Positions 1 through 8,310 of a DNA stretch of 64,000 nucleotides are shown here, in pieces (within the stretch, counting starts at the first letter, position 1; each line of letters starts with the position of its first letter). A program made the translations under genes and the position numbers. The notes under the pieces are model-generated. The model was not told the DNA's origin. It ran no database searches and saw only the letters and a list, made by a program, of their open reading frames with translations. The stretch is from Pseudomonadota bacterium (GTDB lineage: Bacteria > Pseudomonadota > Gammaproteobacteria > Burkholderiales > Burkholderiaceae_E), in the NCBI GenBank assembly GCA_963204785.1, contig CAUJHG010000021.1, forward strand, positions 35,215-99,214. Reading direction: 5' to 3'.

Positions 1-306
1 GTCGTGTGGGGGCGCCGGCAGGCGGCCCGAGGGCTTGCGCTGGCGCCAGTCGGGCTCGCCTTCCAGCTTGACGCCATGGCAGGCCGCGCAGTGCTGCGCG
101 TAGAGCGCGCGCCCCTCCTCGATCTGCCGGGCGTCGGCCATCGCCAGCGGCGGCAGCGTCTTGGCGTCGGGCGTCGTCGACACGCGCCACGCGGCCAGTG
201 CGCCCAGGGCCACGGCAAGCAGCGCCCCGCCCCAGGCAAGTCGGCGCAGCCTGGATCTGGGCTGCGGGCGATGATCGGCGTCCGTGCGCCGCAACGGTGC
301 GCTCAT
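1..306 (-). CDS. Membrane-anchored c-type cytochrome, 3' end cut by the window edge
   Basis: The first 102 residues are visible and the reading frame runs off the left edge. A cytoplasmic Arg-rich N-terminus is followed by a hydrophobic segment at about residues 22-40, which looks like an uncleaved membrane anchor or signal. A heme c motif CAACH lies at residues 73-77 and is followed by [10 protein letters not shown], a pattern common in small class I cytochromes c. The ATG lies 2 nt after the stop of the SDR gene, so the two are probably cotranscribed. It probably donates or accepts electrons on the periplasmic face and could serve the neighbouring heme-copper oxidases; that role is inferred. 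The axial methionine would lie outside the window. Confidence 0.75.
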   Translation of the reverse strand, partial: MSAPLRRTDADHRPQPRSRLRRLAWGGALLAVALGALAAWRVSTTPDAKTLPPLAMADARQIEEGRALYAQHCAACHGVKLEGEPDWRQRKPSGRLPAPPHD

Positions 307-308
307 GC

Positions 309-1094
309 TCAGATCACCGACACCGCGCAGCCGTCCATCGGCACGATCGCGCCGGAGACATAGCTCGCCCGCGCCGACCCGAGCCACACGACGGCGTCGG
401 CAATCTCCTCGGGCTCGGCGAGCCGGCCCATCGGGATGCGCGCCGCCTCCTCCTCGAGCAGCACCTCCTTGCTGCGTCCGCTGGCGCGCGCTGCGACCTC
501 CAGCCCTTCGTCGACCCGGGAAGTGCGGGTCAGGCCCGGGTTGACCGCGTTGACCCGCACGCCCCTGTCGGCGTAGGCACGCGCCAGGCCGACGGTCGCC
601 AGCATCAGCGCCGAGTTCGCAGCGCCGCCTGCGATGTGGAAGACCCCGGCCTGCCGTCCTCCCTGGCCGATCACGTTGACGATGGCGCCCTGCCCGCGCT
701 GCGCCATGCGCCGCGCCACCGGCTCGGCCACGTGGACGTAGCTGAAGTACTTGGCATCCATCGCCTGCCGGAAAGCCTGCGCGTCGAGCTCGTCGGGCGC
801 GTAGCGGCGCGCAGCGCCTGCGGAGTTCACCAGCACATCGATCCGGCCGAAGCGCTGCCAGACCTCGTCCACCAGACGCGCTGCCGCCGCGGCGTCGACC
901 AGATCGGCAGCGATCGGGTGCATCCCGAGGCCCAGCGCGCGCATCCGCTCGTTGGCCTGCGCCAGGTTCGCTTCGCTGCGCGACACGCCGATCACGGTCG
1001 CCCCCTCGCGCGCCAGCGCGGTCGCACAGGCCAGTCCGATCCCTCTGCTCGCGCCGGTGACCAGCGCGACCCTGCCCTCGAGCCCCAGATCCAT
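309..1094 (-). CDS. Atypical short-chain dehydrogenase/reductase (SDR) lacking the catalytic Tyr and Lys
   Basis: This 261-residue protein has the usual length and Rossmann fold signals of a classical SDR. It has TGASRGIG at residues 13-20 for cofactor binding, a VNSAG segment near residues 89-93 and NPGLTRT near 185-191. The active-site tetrad is missing. Where YxxxK should stand the sequence reads FHIAGGAAN, so Tyr is replaced by His and Lys by Gly, and the catalytic Ser segment reads NVIGQGG. Similar non-canonical SDRs are known in proteobacteria but their activity is uncertain. It may bind NAD(P)(H) without standard chemistry. The start was chosen because a GGAGGG ribosome-binding site lies about six bases upstream. 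It is followed directly by the cytochrome c gene. Confidence 0.85.
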   Translation of the reverse strand: MDLGLEGRVALVTGASRGIGLACATALAREGATVIGVSRSEANLAQANERMRALGLGMHPIAADLVDAAAAARLVDEVWQRFGRIDVLVNSAGAARRYAPDELDAQAFRQAMDAKYFSYVHVAEPVARRMAQRGQGAIVNVIGQGGRQAGVFHIAGGAANSALMLATVGLARAYADRGVRVNAVNPGLTRTSRVDEGLEVAARASGRSKEVLLEEEAARIPMGRLAEPEEIADAVVWLGSARASYVSGAIVPMDGCAVSVI

Positions 1095-1121
1095 CGATCC
1101 CTCCAGCCCGGCCTGCGGCGA

Positions 1122-1171
1122 CCGGTATCCTTTCACCGGTTGCCCCGGCCAGACCGGGCAAGGATAACCGG
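1122..1171. promoter_or_regulatory. Nested inverted repeat between divergent SDR and transporter genes
   Basis: The outer arms CCGGTATCCTT (1122-1132) and AAGGATAACCGG (1160-1171) are complementary apart from one extra base. Inside them TTGCCC (1140-1145) pairs with GGGCAA (1156-1161). The right arm touches the Shine-Dalgarno sequence GGAGGA (1170-1175) of the transporter gene. It could be an operator shared by the divergent genes or a 5' UTR hairpin that hides the ribosome-binding site. No factor can be named from the sequence. Confidence 0.3.
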
Positions 1172-1187
1172 AGGAAGAAGACCCACG

Positions 1188-2729
1188 ATGGGCGAGGGAA
1201 TCGACACGGACAGCACGGCCGACGCACCGGCGCCGGCCGATCAGGCCCGCACGCAGGGCCCGCGAGCGCACTGGCGGCTTGCGGCACTGGTGCTGGCACC
1301 GCTGCTCGCGCTGGCGGTGGCGCTCGCGCTGCCCGAGAGCTTCACCGCGGCGGACGGCAAGCGCGAGCTGCTGACTCCGGCGGCCCGGGCCACCGTGGGC
1401 ATGCTGATCTGGATGGCGCTGTGGTGGGTGACCGAAGCCGTGCCGATCGAGGCCACCGCGCTGCTGCCGGTGGCAGCCTTCCCGCTCCTGGGCGTCGCGA
1501 CCCTCCCGCAGGCGCTGGGCCCTTATGCGTCCGAAGTGATCTTCCTCTTCCTCGGCGGCTTCATGCTGGCCGCGGCGATGACCCGCTGGGGACTGGACCG
1601 GCGGATCGCCTACGCAACGGTCGGGCTGGCCGGGACGACGCCGGATCGCATCATCCTGGGCGTGATGTCCGCGACCGCCTTCGTCAGCATGTGGGTTTCC
1701 AACAGCGCAACCGCGGCGATGATGGTGCCGATCGCACTGTCGCTGATCCGCCTGGCCGGCGACAGCCCGCAGGCGCGGCGCTTCGGGGTGGCGCTGCTGC
1801 TCGCGGTGGCTTATGCCGCGTCGATTGGCGGAATGGGCAGCCTCATCGGTTCGCCACCCAACGGCATCGTCGCGCGCTACGCCGGGCAGTTCCTGGAACA
1901 GGAAATCTCCTTCGTGCGCTGGCTGGCCATCGGCCTGCCGCTGGTGCTGGTGCTCCTGCCCCTGACCTGGCTGCTGCTCACGCGCGTGCTGTACCCGCAC
2001 GGGCTGGCCGAGCTCGGCGGCGGTCGTGCGCTGATGCAGGCCGCACGACGCGGGCTGGGGCCGATGTCGCGCGGCGAGCAGGCCACCCTTCTCGCGTTCG
2101 CTGCCGCTGCGCTCCTCTGGCTGCTGCGGCCGCTGCTCACCGCGCTCGAGATCGGCGGCACGCGCCCGCTGTCGGGGCTGAGCGACGCCGGAATCGCGGT
2201 CGGTGCTGCGCTGCTGCTGTTCGCCTGGCCGGTCGACCTGCGGCAGCGGAAGTTCGCGCTCGACTGGCGCAGCGCAGCGAAGCTGCCCTGGGGCGTGCTG
2301 CTGCTGTTCGGCGGCGGGCTGTCGCTGGCGGCGGCGATCGAGGCCAACGGCGTGACCCGGATGCTCGCCGCAGCCGCAGGCGCCGCGGGCTCGGTGTCCG
2401 ACCTGGCTGCGCTCGGCGCGATCGTCGGCGCCTCGGCCTTCCTGTCCGAAGTCACCTCGAACACTGCGCAGGTCGCCGCGACCACCCCGGTGCTCGCCGC
2501 GATCGCGCCGGTGCTGGGCGTGGACGCGCTCCAGCTGATCGTGGCCAGCGCGCTCGGCGCCAGCTGTGCGTTCATGCTGCCGGTGGGGACTCCACCAAAT
2601 GCGATCGTCTTCGGCACCGGCATGCTGACGATCGGACAGATGTGCCGCGCCGGGTTCTGGCTGAACCTGATCGCGATCGCGACGATCGTGCTGCACGCGG
2701 TGCTCTGGCTTCCCAGGGCCCTTCCCTGA
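1188..2729 (+). CDS. DASS/SLC13-type anion:sodium symporter
   Basis: This 513-residue polytopic protein belongs to the divalent anion:sodium symporter family, which imports dicarboxylates, sulfate or related anions across the inner membrane. It shows the two repeat-related SNT-type substrate/sodium motifs: SNSATA at residues 171-176 and TSNTAQ around residue 424. About 11 hydrophobic segments are visible. The first 30 residues are hydrophilic, with the first helix at about 31-49. The ATG has GGAGGA (1170-1175) upstream. The universal stress protein gene starts 19 nt downstream, so the two probably form one transcript. The substrate cannot be decided: dicarboxylates, sulfate and organic anions are all possible within the family. 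Confidence 0.88.
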   Translation: MGEGIDTDSTADAPAPADQARTQGPRAHWRLAALVLAPLLALAVALALPESFTAADGKRELLTPAARATVGMLIWMALWWVTEAVPIEATALLPVAAFPLLGVATLPQALGPYASEVIFLFLGGFMLAAAMTRWGLDRRIAYATVGLAGTTPDRIILGVMSATAFVSMWVSNSATAAMMVPIALSLIRLAGDSPQARRFGVALLLAVAYAASIGGMGSLIGSPPNGIVARYAGQFLEQEISFVRWLAIGLPLVLVLLPLTWLLLTRVLYPHGLAELGGGRALMQAARRGLGPMSRGEQATLLAFAAAALLWLLRPLLTALEIGGTRPLSGLSDAGIAVGAALLLFAWPVDLRQRKFALDWRSAAKLPWGVLLLFGGGLSLAAAIEANGVTRMLAAAAGAAGSVSDLAALGAIVGASAFLSEVTSNTAQVAATTPVLAAIAPVLGVDALQLIVASALGASCAFMLPVGTPPNAIVFGTGMLTIGQMCRAGFWLNLIAIATIVLHAVLWLPRALP

Positions 2730-2748
2730 CCCCCGAGGAGCGGAAACG

Positions 2749-4047
2749 ATGAACATCGTCTGCGGAACCGACTTCAGCGACCCGGCCGCCGAGGCCGGCA
2801 CTGTCGCCGCACTGCTGGCGCGGCGGCTCGACCGTCCACTGGTGCTCGTGCACGCCCTCGACACGCGCGGGGTGCTGTTCAACCAGGCGGCAGTGCTCGA
2901 TGCGCTCCAGCACGGCGCGGCCCAGCGCCTCGACGCGGAACTCGCCAGGCTGCGCGAACTGGGGGCCGAAGTGCAGGCGCGGGTGCTCGAGGGCTGGCCC
3001 GACGAGACCTTGCTGCGCGCCGCCGGGGAGGTCGGCGCCGAGCTGCTGGTGCTGGCCGCCACCGGCGCGGGTAACGCCCCGCGCAGCCTGCTGGGCAGCA
3101 CTGCGGAGCGCGTGTCCGCACGGGCATCGGCACCGCTGCTCACGGTGCGCGACGCCGCACCGCTGCGCCGCTGGCTGCTCGGCGAGCACCGGCTGCGGGT
3201 GTTGTGCGCGCTCGACGATTCGCTCGCCTCCGAGGCGGCGATCGAGTGGATGCGGCGGCTGCGGCTGATCGCCGACTGCGAGCTGGTGGCAGCGCGCATC
3301 GACCCCAGACCCGACGAGGCCGCGCGCCTGCACCTGGAGGACCGGCTTCGCCGCCGGCTCGGCCCCGATGCCGCGCGCATCGTGGTGGCGCCCGCCGGCG
3401 GCGCGGTGGCGCAGCGCCTGGCCGGGCTCGCCCGGACCGAGGCTGCCGATCTGGTCCTGGCGGGCAGTCATCAGCGGCATGGCTTCGATCGCGCACGGCG
3501 CGGGTCGGTGTCGATCGGGCTGCTGCGCGAGTGCGCCGCGAGCGTGCTGGTGGCGCCGGCCTCGATCGCGCAGTCGCTCGGGCCGGCCGCCGCGCCCGAG
3601 GGTCGGCGGGTGCTGGTCGCGGTCGCGCTCTCACCCGAGGGGCGGCACGCCGCACGCACCGCGTTCGCGCTGATCCCCGACGGCAGCCGGGTGCGGCTGA
3701 TGAGCGTCCTGCATCCGCGCCGCGCGCCGCCGCACGCCCGCCCGGGCCTCGAGGCGCGGCAGACGCCGGAGCACGAGGCCTGGCGCGCGCAGTGCAGGGC
3801 CGATCTCGAGGCGCTGCTGCCCGCCGATCTGCGACAACGGGGGATCTCGGTCGAGATCGATCTCGTCGGGGGCGAGGAGCCCGCGACGGCGATCCTCATG
3901 GCGGCCGATGCGATCGACGCGGAGCTGATCTGCCTGGGCACCGCCGGGCGCACCGGCCTGGCCGCTGCCCTGCTGGGCTCGGTTGCCCAGGCGGTGCTGG
4001 GGCGCAGCCGCCGGCCGGTGCTGCTGGTTCCGACGCGCCAGCGCTGA
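2749..4047 (+). CDS. Universal stress protein with three tandem UspA domains
   Basis: The protein has 432 residues, about three times a single UspA domain. Domain 1 (about 1-130) starts NIVCGTDFSD and ends with LLGSTAERV. Domain 2 (about 145-280) contains ALDDS and a degenerate ending (RGSVSIGLL). Domain 3 (about 290-430) starts RVLVAVALS and ends with the ATP-loop motif GTAGRTGLAAALLGS followed by PVLLVP. Tandem Usp proteins are cytosolic and often induced under anaerobic or respiratory stress. It lies just behind the anion transporter with GAGGAG as ribosome-binding site and converges on nnrS. A three-domain form is rarer than one- or two-domain forms. The nucleotide-binding signature is clearest in domains 1 and 3. 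Confidence 0.87.
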   Translation: MNIVCGTDFSDPAAEAGTVAALLARRLDRPLVLVHALDTRGVLFNQAAVLDALQHGAAQRLDAELARLRELGAEVQARVLEGWPDETLLRAAGEVGAELLVLAATGAGNAPRSLLGSTAERVSARASAPLLTVRDAAPLRRWLLGEHRLRVLCALDDSLASEAAIEWMRRLRLIADCELVAARIDPRPDEAARLHLEDRLRRRLGPDAARIVVAPAGGAVAQRLAGLARTEAADLVLAGSHQRHGFDRARRGSVSIGLLRECAASVLVAPASIAQSLGPAAAPEGRRVLVAVALSPEGRHAARTAFALIPDGSRVRLMSVLHPRRAPPHARPGLEARQTPEHEAWRAQCRADLEALLPADLRQRGISVEIDLVGGEEPATAILMAADAIDAELICLGTAGRTGLAAALLGSVAQAVLGRSRRPVLLVPTRQR

Positions 4048-4069
4048 GCGCCGGCCGCGGCGGCTCAGC
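4043..4069. terminator. Symmetrical hairpin at convergent gene ends (possible bidirectional terminator)
   Basis: GCTGAGC (4043-4049) and GCTCAGC (4063-4069) are perfect reverse complements, with GC-rich inner bases that extend the stem imperfectly. Each arm contains the stop codon of one of the two convergent genes (usp TGA at 4045-4047, nnrS at 4065-4067). There is no T-tract, so intrinsic termination would be weak. Confidence 0.4.
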
Positions 4070-5273
4070 CGTCCTGGCCGTCGATCCGCGGACGCGACAG
4101 GCGCGGCCAGTACACCACCAGGTAGAGCAGGAAGGCCGCGCTCCACAGCACCGAGGAGGTCTCGACGAAGCGCACCGTCCACTGCGGGGCGATCAGCGGC
4201 CCGAACACACGCAGCAGCGCAGCGATCTGCACCAGCGCATACATCGTCGTCTCGGAGCGCCCCGCCACCAGCATGCGCCCGGTGTGGCCCAGCGCAGTGC
4301 GCGTGATCATGCCGATGATCAGGCCGCCCACCAGCCCCACCGCGAGCGCGTGCACCGCGAGCGAGCGCGGCACCCAGTCGAGCGCGGCTGCCGCGATCAG
4401 CGCGAGCCCGATCGCAGCCCAGCCGTAGGAAGCGTGCAGGATCCACAGGATCGGCTTGCCGAGGGTGCCCTGCGGGCCCCAGCCGATCACGCGCGCCGCC
4501 TGCAGCAGGGCCGCCGCGAGCGCGATCAGCGCCGGCAGCACGCCCGAGGCGCCGGCCAGTTCGAGCGCGAAGGCCACGACGCTGGCGCCGATCGCCGCTC
4601 GATCCAGGCGGACGTCCCGATACTGGCTGACCCCGCGCACCGCGTTGGCGGTGAACATCGGGATCACCCGCCCGCCGATCACGAAGGTCAGCGTCGCGAC
4701 CAGGTACAGGCCGAAGCGCACCACGGTGTCCGGGTTCGGCGCGGCCGGAAACCCCTGCGCACCCGCCCAGAACAGCAGGTCGGCAAGCGCCAGCACCGCG
4801 AACAGTGCGCCGACGAAGTAGTTGCGCCGGTTCCTCGAACGCAGCAGCGCCTGGAACAGCGCTGCTGCGACCAGCACCAGGAAGAGCAGTTCGGTCAGCA
4901 GGCCGACCGTGGACGCTCCGGCGACGAAGGCCACGCGGGCGGCGATCCACAGCAGCGCGAACACCGCCAGGCGGCCCCCCGTCGGGGTGGGCTGGTTGGT
5001 CCAGTTGCGCACCGCGGTGAACAGGAAGCCCGTGACGATCGCGATCGCAAAGCCGAAGACCATCTCGTGGCTGTGCCAGGTCTGCGGCGGCAGGCCCGCG
5101 GGCAGCGTGGTCGCCCCCGCGTAGACCGCCACCCAGGCGGGAACGCCCAGCGCCGCGAACAGGGCGCCCAGCAGGTAGAAGGGACGAAAACCGAGGCGCC
5201 AGAGCGCGGAAGGTCCGCTGGCCCCCGCCTGCGGTGCAGCCGGGTTCTGGATCTGCAACAGTTGCTTGCTCAT
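4065..5273 (-). CDS. nnrS: NnrS family heme/copper membrane protein
   Basis: This 402-residue protein has about 12 membrane helices. NnrS proteins bind heme and copper, are induced by nitric oxide and help cells tolerate nitrosative stress; they are usually found in NO-responsive regulons. The typical signature is visible near the N-terminus: WRLGFRPFYLLGALFA, then TWHSHEMVFGFAIAI and FLFTAVRNWT. The start chosen is the ATG preceded by AGGAGGT about ten bases upstream; a longer frame upstream has no such signal. It is the last gene of the minus-strand module that starts with the cytochrome b-ferredoxin fusion at 9929, and it converges on the usp gene. Its presence is one of the main hints that this region deals with NO. 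Confidence 0.9.
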   Translation of the reverse strand: MSKQLLQIQNPAAPQAGASGPSALWRLGFRPFYLLGALFAALGVPAWVAVYAGATTLPAGLPPQTWHSHEMVFGFAIAIVTGFLFTAVRNWTNQPTPTGGRLAVFALLWIAARVAFVAGASTVGLLTELLFLVLVAAALFQALLRSRNRRNYFVGALFAVLALADLLFWAGAQGFPAAPNPDTVVRFGLYLVATLTFVIGGRVIPMFTANAVRGVSQYRDVRLDRAAIGASVVAFALELAGASGVLPALIALAAALLQAARVIGWGPQGTLGKPILWILHASYGWAAIGLALIAAAALDWVPRSLAVHALAVGLVGGLIIGMITRTALGHTGRMLVAGRSETTMYALVQIAALLRVFGPLIAPQWTVRFVETSSVLWSAAFLLYLVVYWPRLSRPRIDGQDG

Positions 5274-5312
5274 CGGTGTCCTGACCTCCTGTCTTGCGGT
5301 GCCGGATGCCAC

Positions 5313-6368
5313 TCAACCCGCGGGATGGGCTCCGGCGCGAACTCGTTCCAGACGAGAACTGATTCCGTCGGCGGCTGCGCCGCCTCTTGCGAGCACCGCC
5401 AGCAGAACCCACAGGCACCCGGCCAGCAGGTTGTGCAAGGTGCCGCCAGCCACGCCGACCGTGCCCGAGGCGATGGCGATGCCGAGCGGTGCGAGCAGCA
5501 GCGCACACACGAGCGCCGATGCGGCCGGCCCGGTCACCCTGCGCAGACCGCGTCCGCTCCTCAGGAGCATCGCCAGCAGCAGCACCAGCGCCAGGGCGAC
5601 CAGCCGATGCGCGAGGTGAAGTGCCACCGCATCGGCAGGCGAAGCCGTCACGATCGCCGTGACGGGATCGAACACTGCCGGATCGACCCTTGCCCCCGGC
5701 AGGCACAGCGCCTGCGCGCAGGCGGCGGTCGCGCCCCGGGCAGCGATCATCACGCCGAGCGCCGACTGCAGCACGACCAGGCCCAGCCCGAGCCAGGCGA
5801 GCGACTTCACCCGGCCGCGTGCGCGCACTGCGCGATTGCCCGCCGCGCCCGCTCGCGCCGCGCCTGAGCCGAATTCCCCCCGAGGCTCTTCACCTGGGGC
5901 AGCAGACCTGCCGCGCAGCGTCGCGGCAGCGATCCAGCCGAAGGCCGCCGCCAGGGCGAGGCCGCCAACGACGTTGCCGATCGTGACCAGCGGCAGGTCG
6001 TGCGGGGTGTAGCGGCCCAGCCAGGCCAGGAACAGCGTGTCCAGGAGCGCGAACGCAACCGCGATGCGGTCCGCACCGCCGAGCCGCGCCCATCCGAACA
6101 ATGCGATCGCGAGCGCGAGCAGGCCCACGAGCATTGCGCTCACCCTGTGCGTCGCGCGCGCGATGCTCACCGCATCGGATGTCGCCGCGACGGCACTCCC
6201 GGACGGAATCGACTCAGCCCCTTGCGCCCGCGCCTTGCGCGCCGTGGCCTGGCACTGCGGCCAGGGCTGGCAGCCCAGGTCGCTCTGCGTGTGACGGATG
6301 AAGGCGCTGGCAGCGGTCACGCACAGCGTGAGCACGCAGGCGACGAGCGCCAGCCAGCGGATCAGCAC
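5313..6368 (-). CDS. COX15/CtaA-like heme A synthase family protein
   Basis: This 351-residue polytopic protein resembles the Bacillus-type CtaA family, in which eight helices and paired cysteines hold heme. The first loop has GCQPWPQC, matching the cysteine pair of that class, and a second pair occurs in ACAQALC. Candidate heme ligands are the His residues in RATHRVSA, LHLAHRLV and GTLHNLL. It starts with GTG (6368-6366) overlapping the upstream oxidase gene by seven bases, so translation is probably coupled. It differs from the mitochondrial-type CtaA at 14432, so the window has two different COX15/CtaA homologues. It may mature heme for the oxidase next to it; whether it makes heme A is unproven. 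A linker at about residues 185-210 is rich in Arg, Gly and Ala. Confidence 0.72.
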   Translation of the reverse strand: MLIRWLALVACVLTLCVTAASAFIRHTQSDLGCQPWPQCQATARKARAQGAESIPSGSAVAATSDAVSIARATHRVSAMLVGLLALAIALFGWARLGGADRIAVAFALLDTLFLAWLGRYTPHDLPLVTIGNVVGGLALAAAFGWIAAATLRGRSAAPGEEPRGEFGSGAARAGAAGNRAVRARGRVKSLAWLGLGLVVLQSALGVMIAARGATAACAQALCLPGARVDPAVFDPVTAIVTASPADAVALHLAHRLVALALVLLLAMLLRSGRGLRRVTGPAASALVCALLLAPLGIAIASGTVGVAGGTLHNLLAGCLWVLLAVLARGGAAADGISSRLERVRAGAHPAG

Positions 6369-7789
6369 GTGGCAGCCTCGCTGCGTGCACGCATGCAGCG
6401 CAGCACGACGACGATGAAGCCAACCCCGCCGGCGATCGCGATCAGGCCGCCCAGGCCCATCACCCCCATGCCGAGCACCTCCTGCGTCGTGCGCAGCACC
6501 TGCCCGCTTCCCGCCACCTTGCGCTGCACTCCATAGCCGCCGGACCAGACCAGGCCGAGGATGTGCAGGAGCTGCCCGCCGCCGTAGAGCCAGGGCTGCC
6601 AGTGCGCGAGCCGGCCGCGCGGCGCACCGAAGCCCAGCCGCGGCAGCAGCGCGTAGGCCAGCCCCATCAGCGCCAGCGTCACGCCGACGATCGAGCCGTG
6701 GTAGTGCGCCGGGACGCGCACGTCGGAGCCCTGGATCAGGAAACCGATCCCGCCGCCGATCGTGAACAGCAGCAGCGAGGTGATCAGCGCGGCGCGCAGC
6801 GGCCGCGCCAGATCCGAGGCCCGCGGCGCGCGCGCCAGCGCGAGCGCGAGCGCGAGCGCCATCGGCAGGATCGCCAGGCCGCCGCCGAAGCGCATCAGCC
6901 AGGTCATCATCTTCTGGTGCTCGACCGAGAGCACGCTCCAGTTCAGGTAGATCAGCGGGGCGGCGAACACCGACACCAGCCCGATCCCGTAGACCAGCAC
7001 CACCACCCTGGGGCTGAGCGGCAGCGGAGCATCGGTGAGCGTGGCCAGCCAGGCCCAGGCAACCAGCATCAGCAGCGTCCAGGTGAACTGGATCACGTGT
7101 CCCGGACCCCAGAACAGCAGTTCGTAGTAGGTCTTGCCCTCGAGCTCGGCGGGCACTTCGACGAAGGACCACACCATCGCCATCAGCGACACCGCGCTGG
7201 CGACCGCGGCGGCGCGCAGGCCGATCCGCAGGGCGTCGCTGCCGTCCAGCCCCAGCCCGATCCGCACCGGGGCGAGGAAGCTGCGCAGCGTGAGCATCGC
7301 GAAGCCCGTGCCGAACACTGCCAGCCCGTAGAGGAAGACGGGGCTCTCGAGCACCGGCACGTAGTTGGACATGACCGGGCGGGGCACGCCGAGGAAGGGA
7401 GAGGCCGCGAGCAGCAGCGTTCCGATCGCGGTCGTCCAGAGCGCGAGCCAGCCGAGGCCGTGGGCGCGACGGGCGCTGTCGTAGGACCAGAGCATCCCGG
7501 CCATCGAGACGAACCAGACCAGCACCGAGAGATCGACGTGCACCACCAGCGCGACATGGAAGAAGTCGACGCCCGGCACCAGCGCCGAAAGGTGCGGGGT
7601 GCGCGCGAGCACCAGCAGCACGGAGAACAGCCCCGAGCCGATCAGCGCCGCCACTCCCAGCATCAGCCAGCCCGCCGCCATCGTCCGCTGCTCCGCCGCG
7701 GGCAGGGCAAGATCGAAGCGGTCGGACCGCCGCGACGCGGACAGGCCCGTCATGAAGCCGCCCGGCCCGTCCGTCATCGAGGTTTTCAT
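6362..7789 (-). CDS. Divergent heme-copper oxidase family subunit I (NO-reductase-like active site)
   Basis: This 475-residue protein has about 12 membrane helices. The low-spin heme ligands are probably His84 (VVHVDL) and His364, and the high-spin heme ligand His362 (AHYHGS). The CuB ligands expected in helix 6 and the HH pair of helix 7 are only partly present: His231 stands in GPGHVIQF, but the helix-7 pair reads His291-Gln292 (VEHQ). The cross-linked Tyr at His+4 is Phe235. This is unlike oxygen-reducing A, B or C family enzymes and resembles the non-canonical NO-reductase-type branches of the superfamily. It overlaps its upstream neighbour by an ATGA junction and the CtaA-like gene by seven bases. 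The NnrS gene lies in the same transcription unit. The substrate, O2 or NO, is undecided. Confidence 0.75.
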   Translation of the reverse strand: MKTSMTDGPGGFMTGLSASRRSDRFDLALPAAEQRTMAAGWLMLGVAALIGSGLFSVLLVLARTPHLSALVPGVDFFHVALVVHVDLSVLVWFVSMAGMLWSYDSARRAHGLGWLALWTTAIGTLLLAASPFLGVPRPVMSNYVPVLESPVFLYGLAVFGTGFAMLTLRSFLAPVRIGLGLDGSDALRIGLRAAAVASAVSLMAMVWSFVEVPAELEGKTYYELLFWGPGHVIQFTWTLLMLVAWAWLATLTDAPLPLSPRVVVLVYGIGLVSVFAAPLIYLNWSVLSVEHQKMMTWLMRFGGGLAILPMALALALALARAPRASDLARPLRAALITSLLLFTIGGGIGFLIQGSDVRVPAHYHGSIVGVTLALMGLAYALLPRLGFGAPRGRLAHWQPWLYGGGQLLHILGLVWSGGYGVQRKVAGSGQVLRTTQEVLGMGVMGLGGLIAIAGGVGFIVVVLRCMRARSEAATC

Positions 7790-8310
7790 CGGATCACCAC
7801 CCCTCCCTTGTCGGCGATGAAGTCGATCAGCACCACCTGGCCCGGGTCGAGCCGCACCGTCGCCTCGCGCTCGTGCGTGAAGCCCTCGCGGCGCGCGTCG
7901 TCGTTGACCTGCACCAGCAGCTTGTGCTCGCCGGCGGCGATCGGCAGGCGGTGATAGCCGCTGGCTGCGCCGTCACGCCGCAGGCCGGCGGGCTGGAAGA
8001 CTTCGTCGTAGAGCGGGGCACCGTCGAGCTCGACCCGCACCCTCACCGCCGAGCGCTCGCGCGGGCAGTCCATCTGCGCACGCAACTGCGGCGGCAGCTT
8101 CGCGAGCTCCTCGGCGCTGCGTTCGCGGCAGTCGGTCACGTACTGGCCCGGGTGCTTGAACGACACCCGCAGCAGGGCCTGGTCGTCGCCGAGGTGCCGA
8201 TAGGGCGGCGAGGTCGAGAACCAGCCGACGAACGCCGCGAACAGCGCATAGAGGAAGGCCTGCCCTCCGAACTTCACCACCTTGCCAGCAGCACTCATTT
8301 CCGATTCCAT
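7786..8310 (-). CDS. Unknown single-helix membrane-anchored protein of the oxidase cluster
   Basis: This 174-residue protein has one hydrophobic segment at about residues 14-31 and then a soluble, probably periplasmic, domain of about 140 residues. I do not recognise the family. The soluble part contains two isolated Cys (about residues 61 and 82) and a beta-rich stretch with GEHKLLVQVND, reminiscent of an immunoglobulin-like or copper-chaperone fold, but that is a guess. Its ATG shares one base with the stop of the upstream fusion gene (TGATG). Its own stop overlaps the start of the oxidase gene by four bases. Such tight coupling suggests it is a subunit or assembly partner of the oxidase. 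A second in-frame ATG at residue 5 is an alternative start. Confidence 0.7.
   Translation of the reverse strand: MESEMSAAGKVVKFGGQAFLYALFAAFVGWFSTSPPYRHLGDDQALLRVSFKHPGQYVTDCRERSAEELAKLPPQLRAQMDCPRERSAVRVRVELDGAPLYDEVFQPAGLRRDGAASGYHRLPIAAGEHKLLVQVNDDARREGFTHEREATVRLDPGQVVLIDFIADKGGVVIR

Noticed and set aside
309..3380. Very long minus-strand open frame of more than 1000 codons
   Set aside because: Only its last 261 codons are the SDR. The rest lies opposite the transporter and stress protein genes and has low-information Arg/Gln-rich sequence typical of GC-rich shadows.
6835..6862. Simple GCGAGC-type repeat inside the module A oxidase gene
   Set aside because: It encodes an Ala-Leu run in a membrane helix (ALALALALA) and is explained by codon use.
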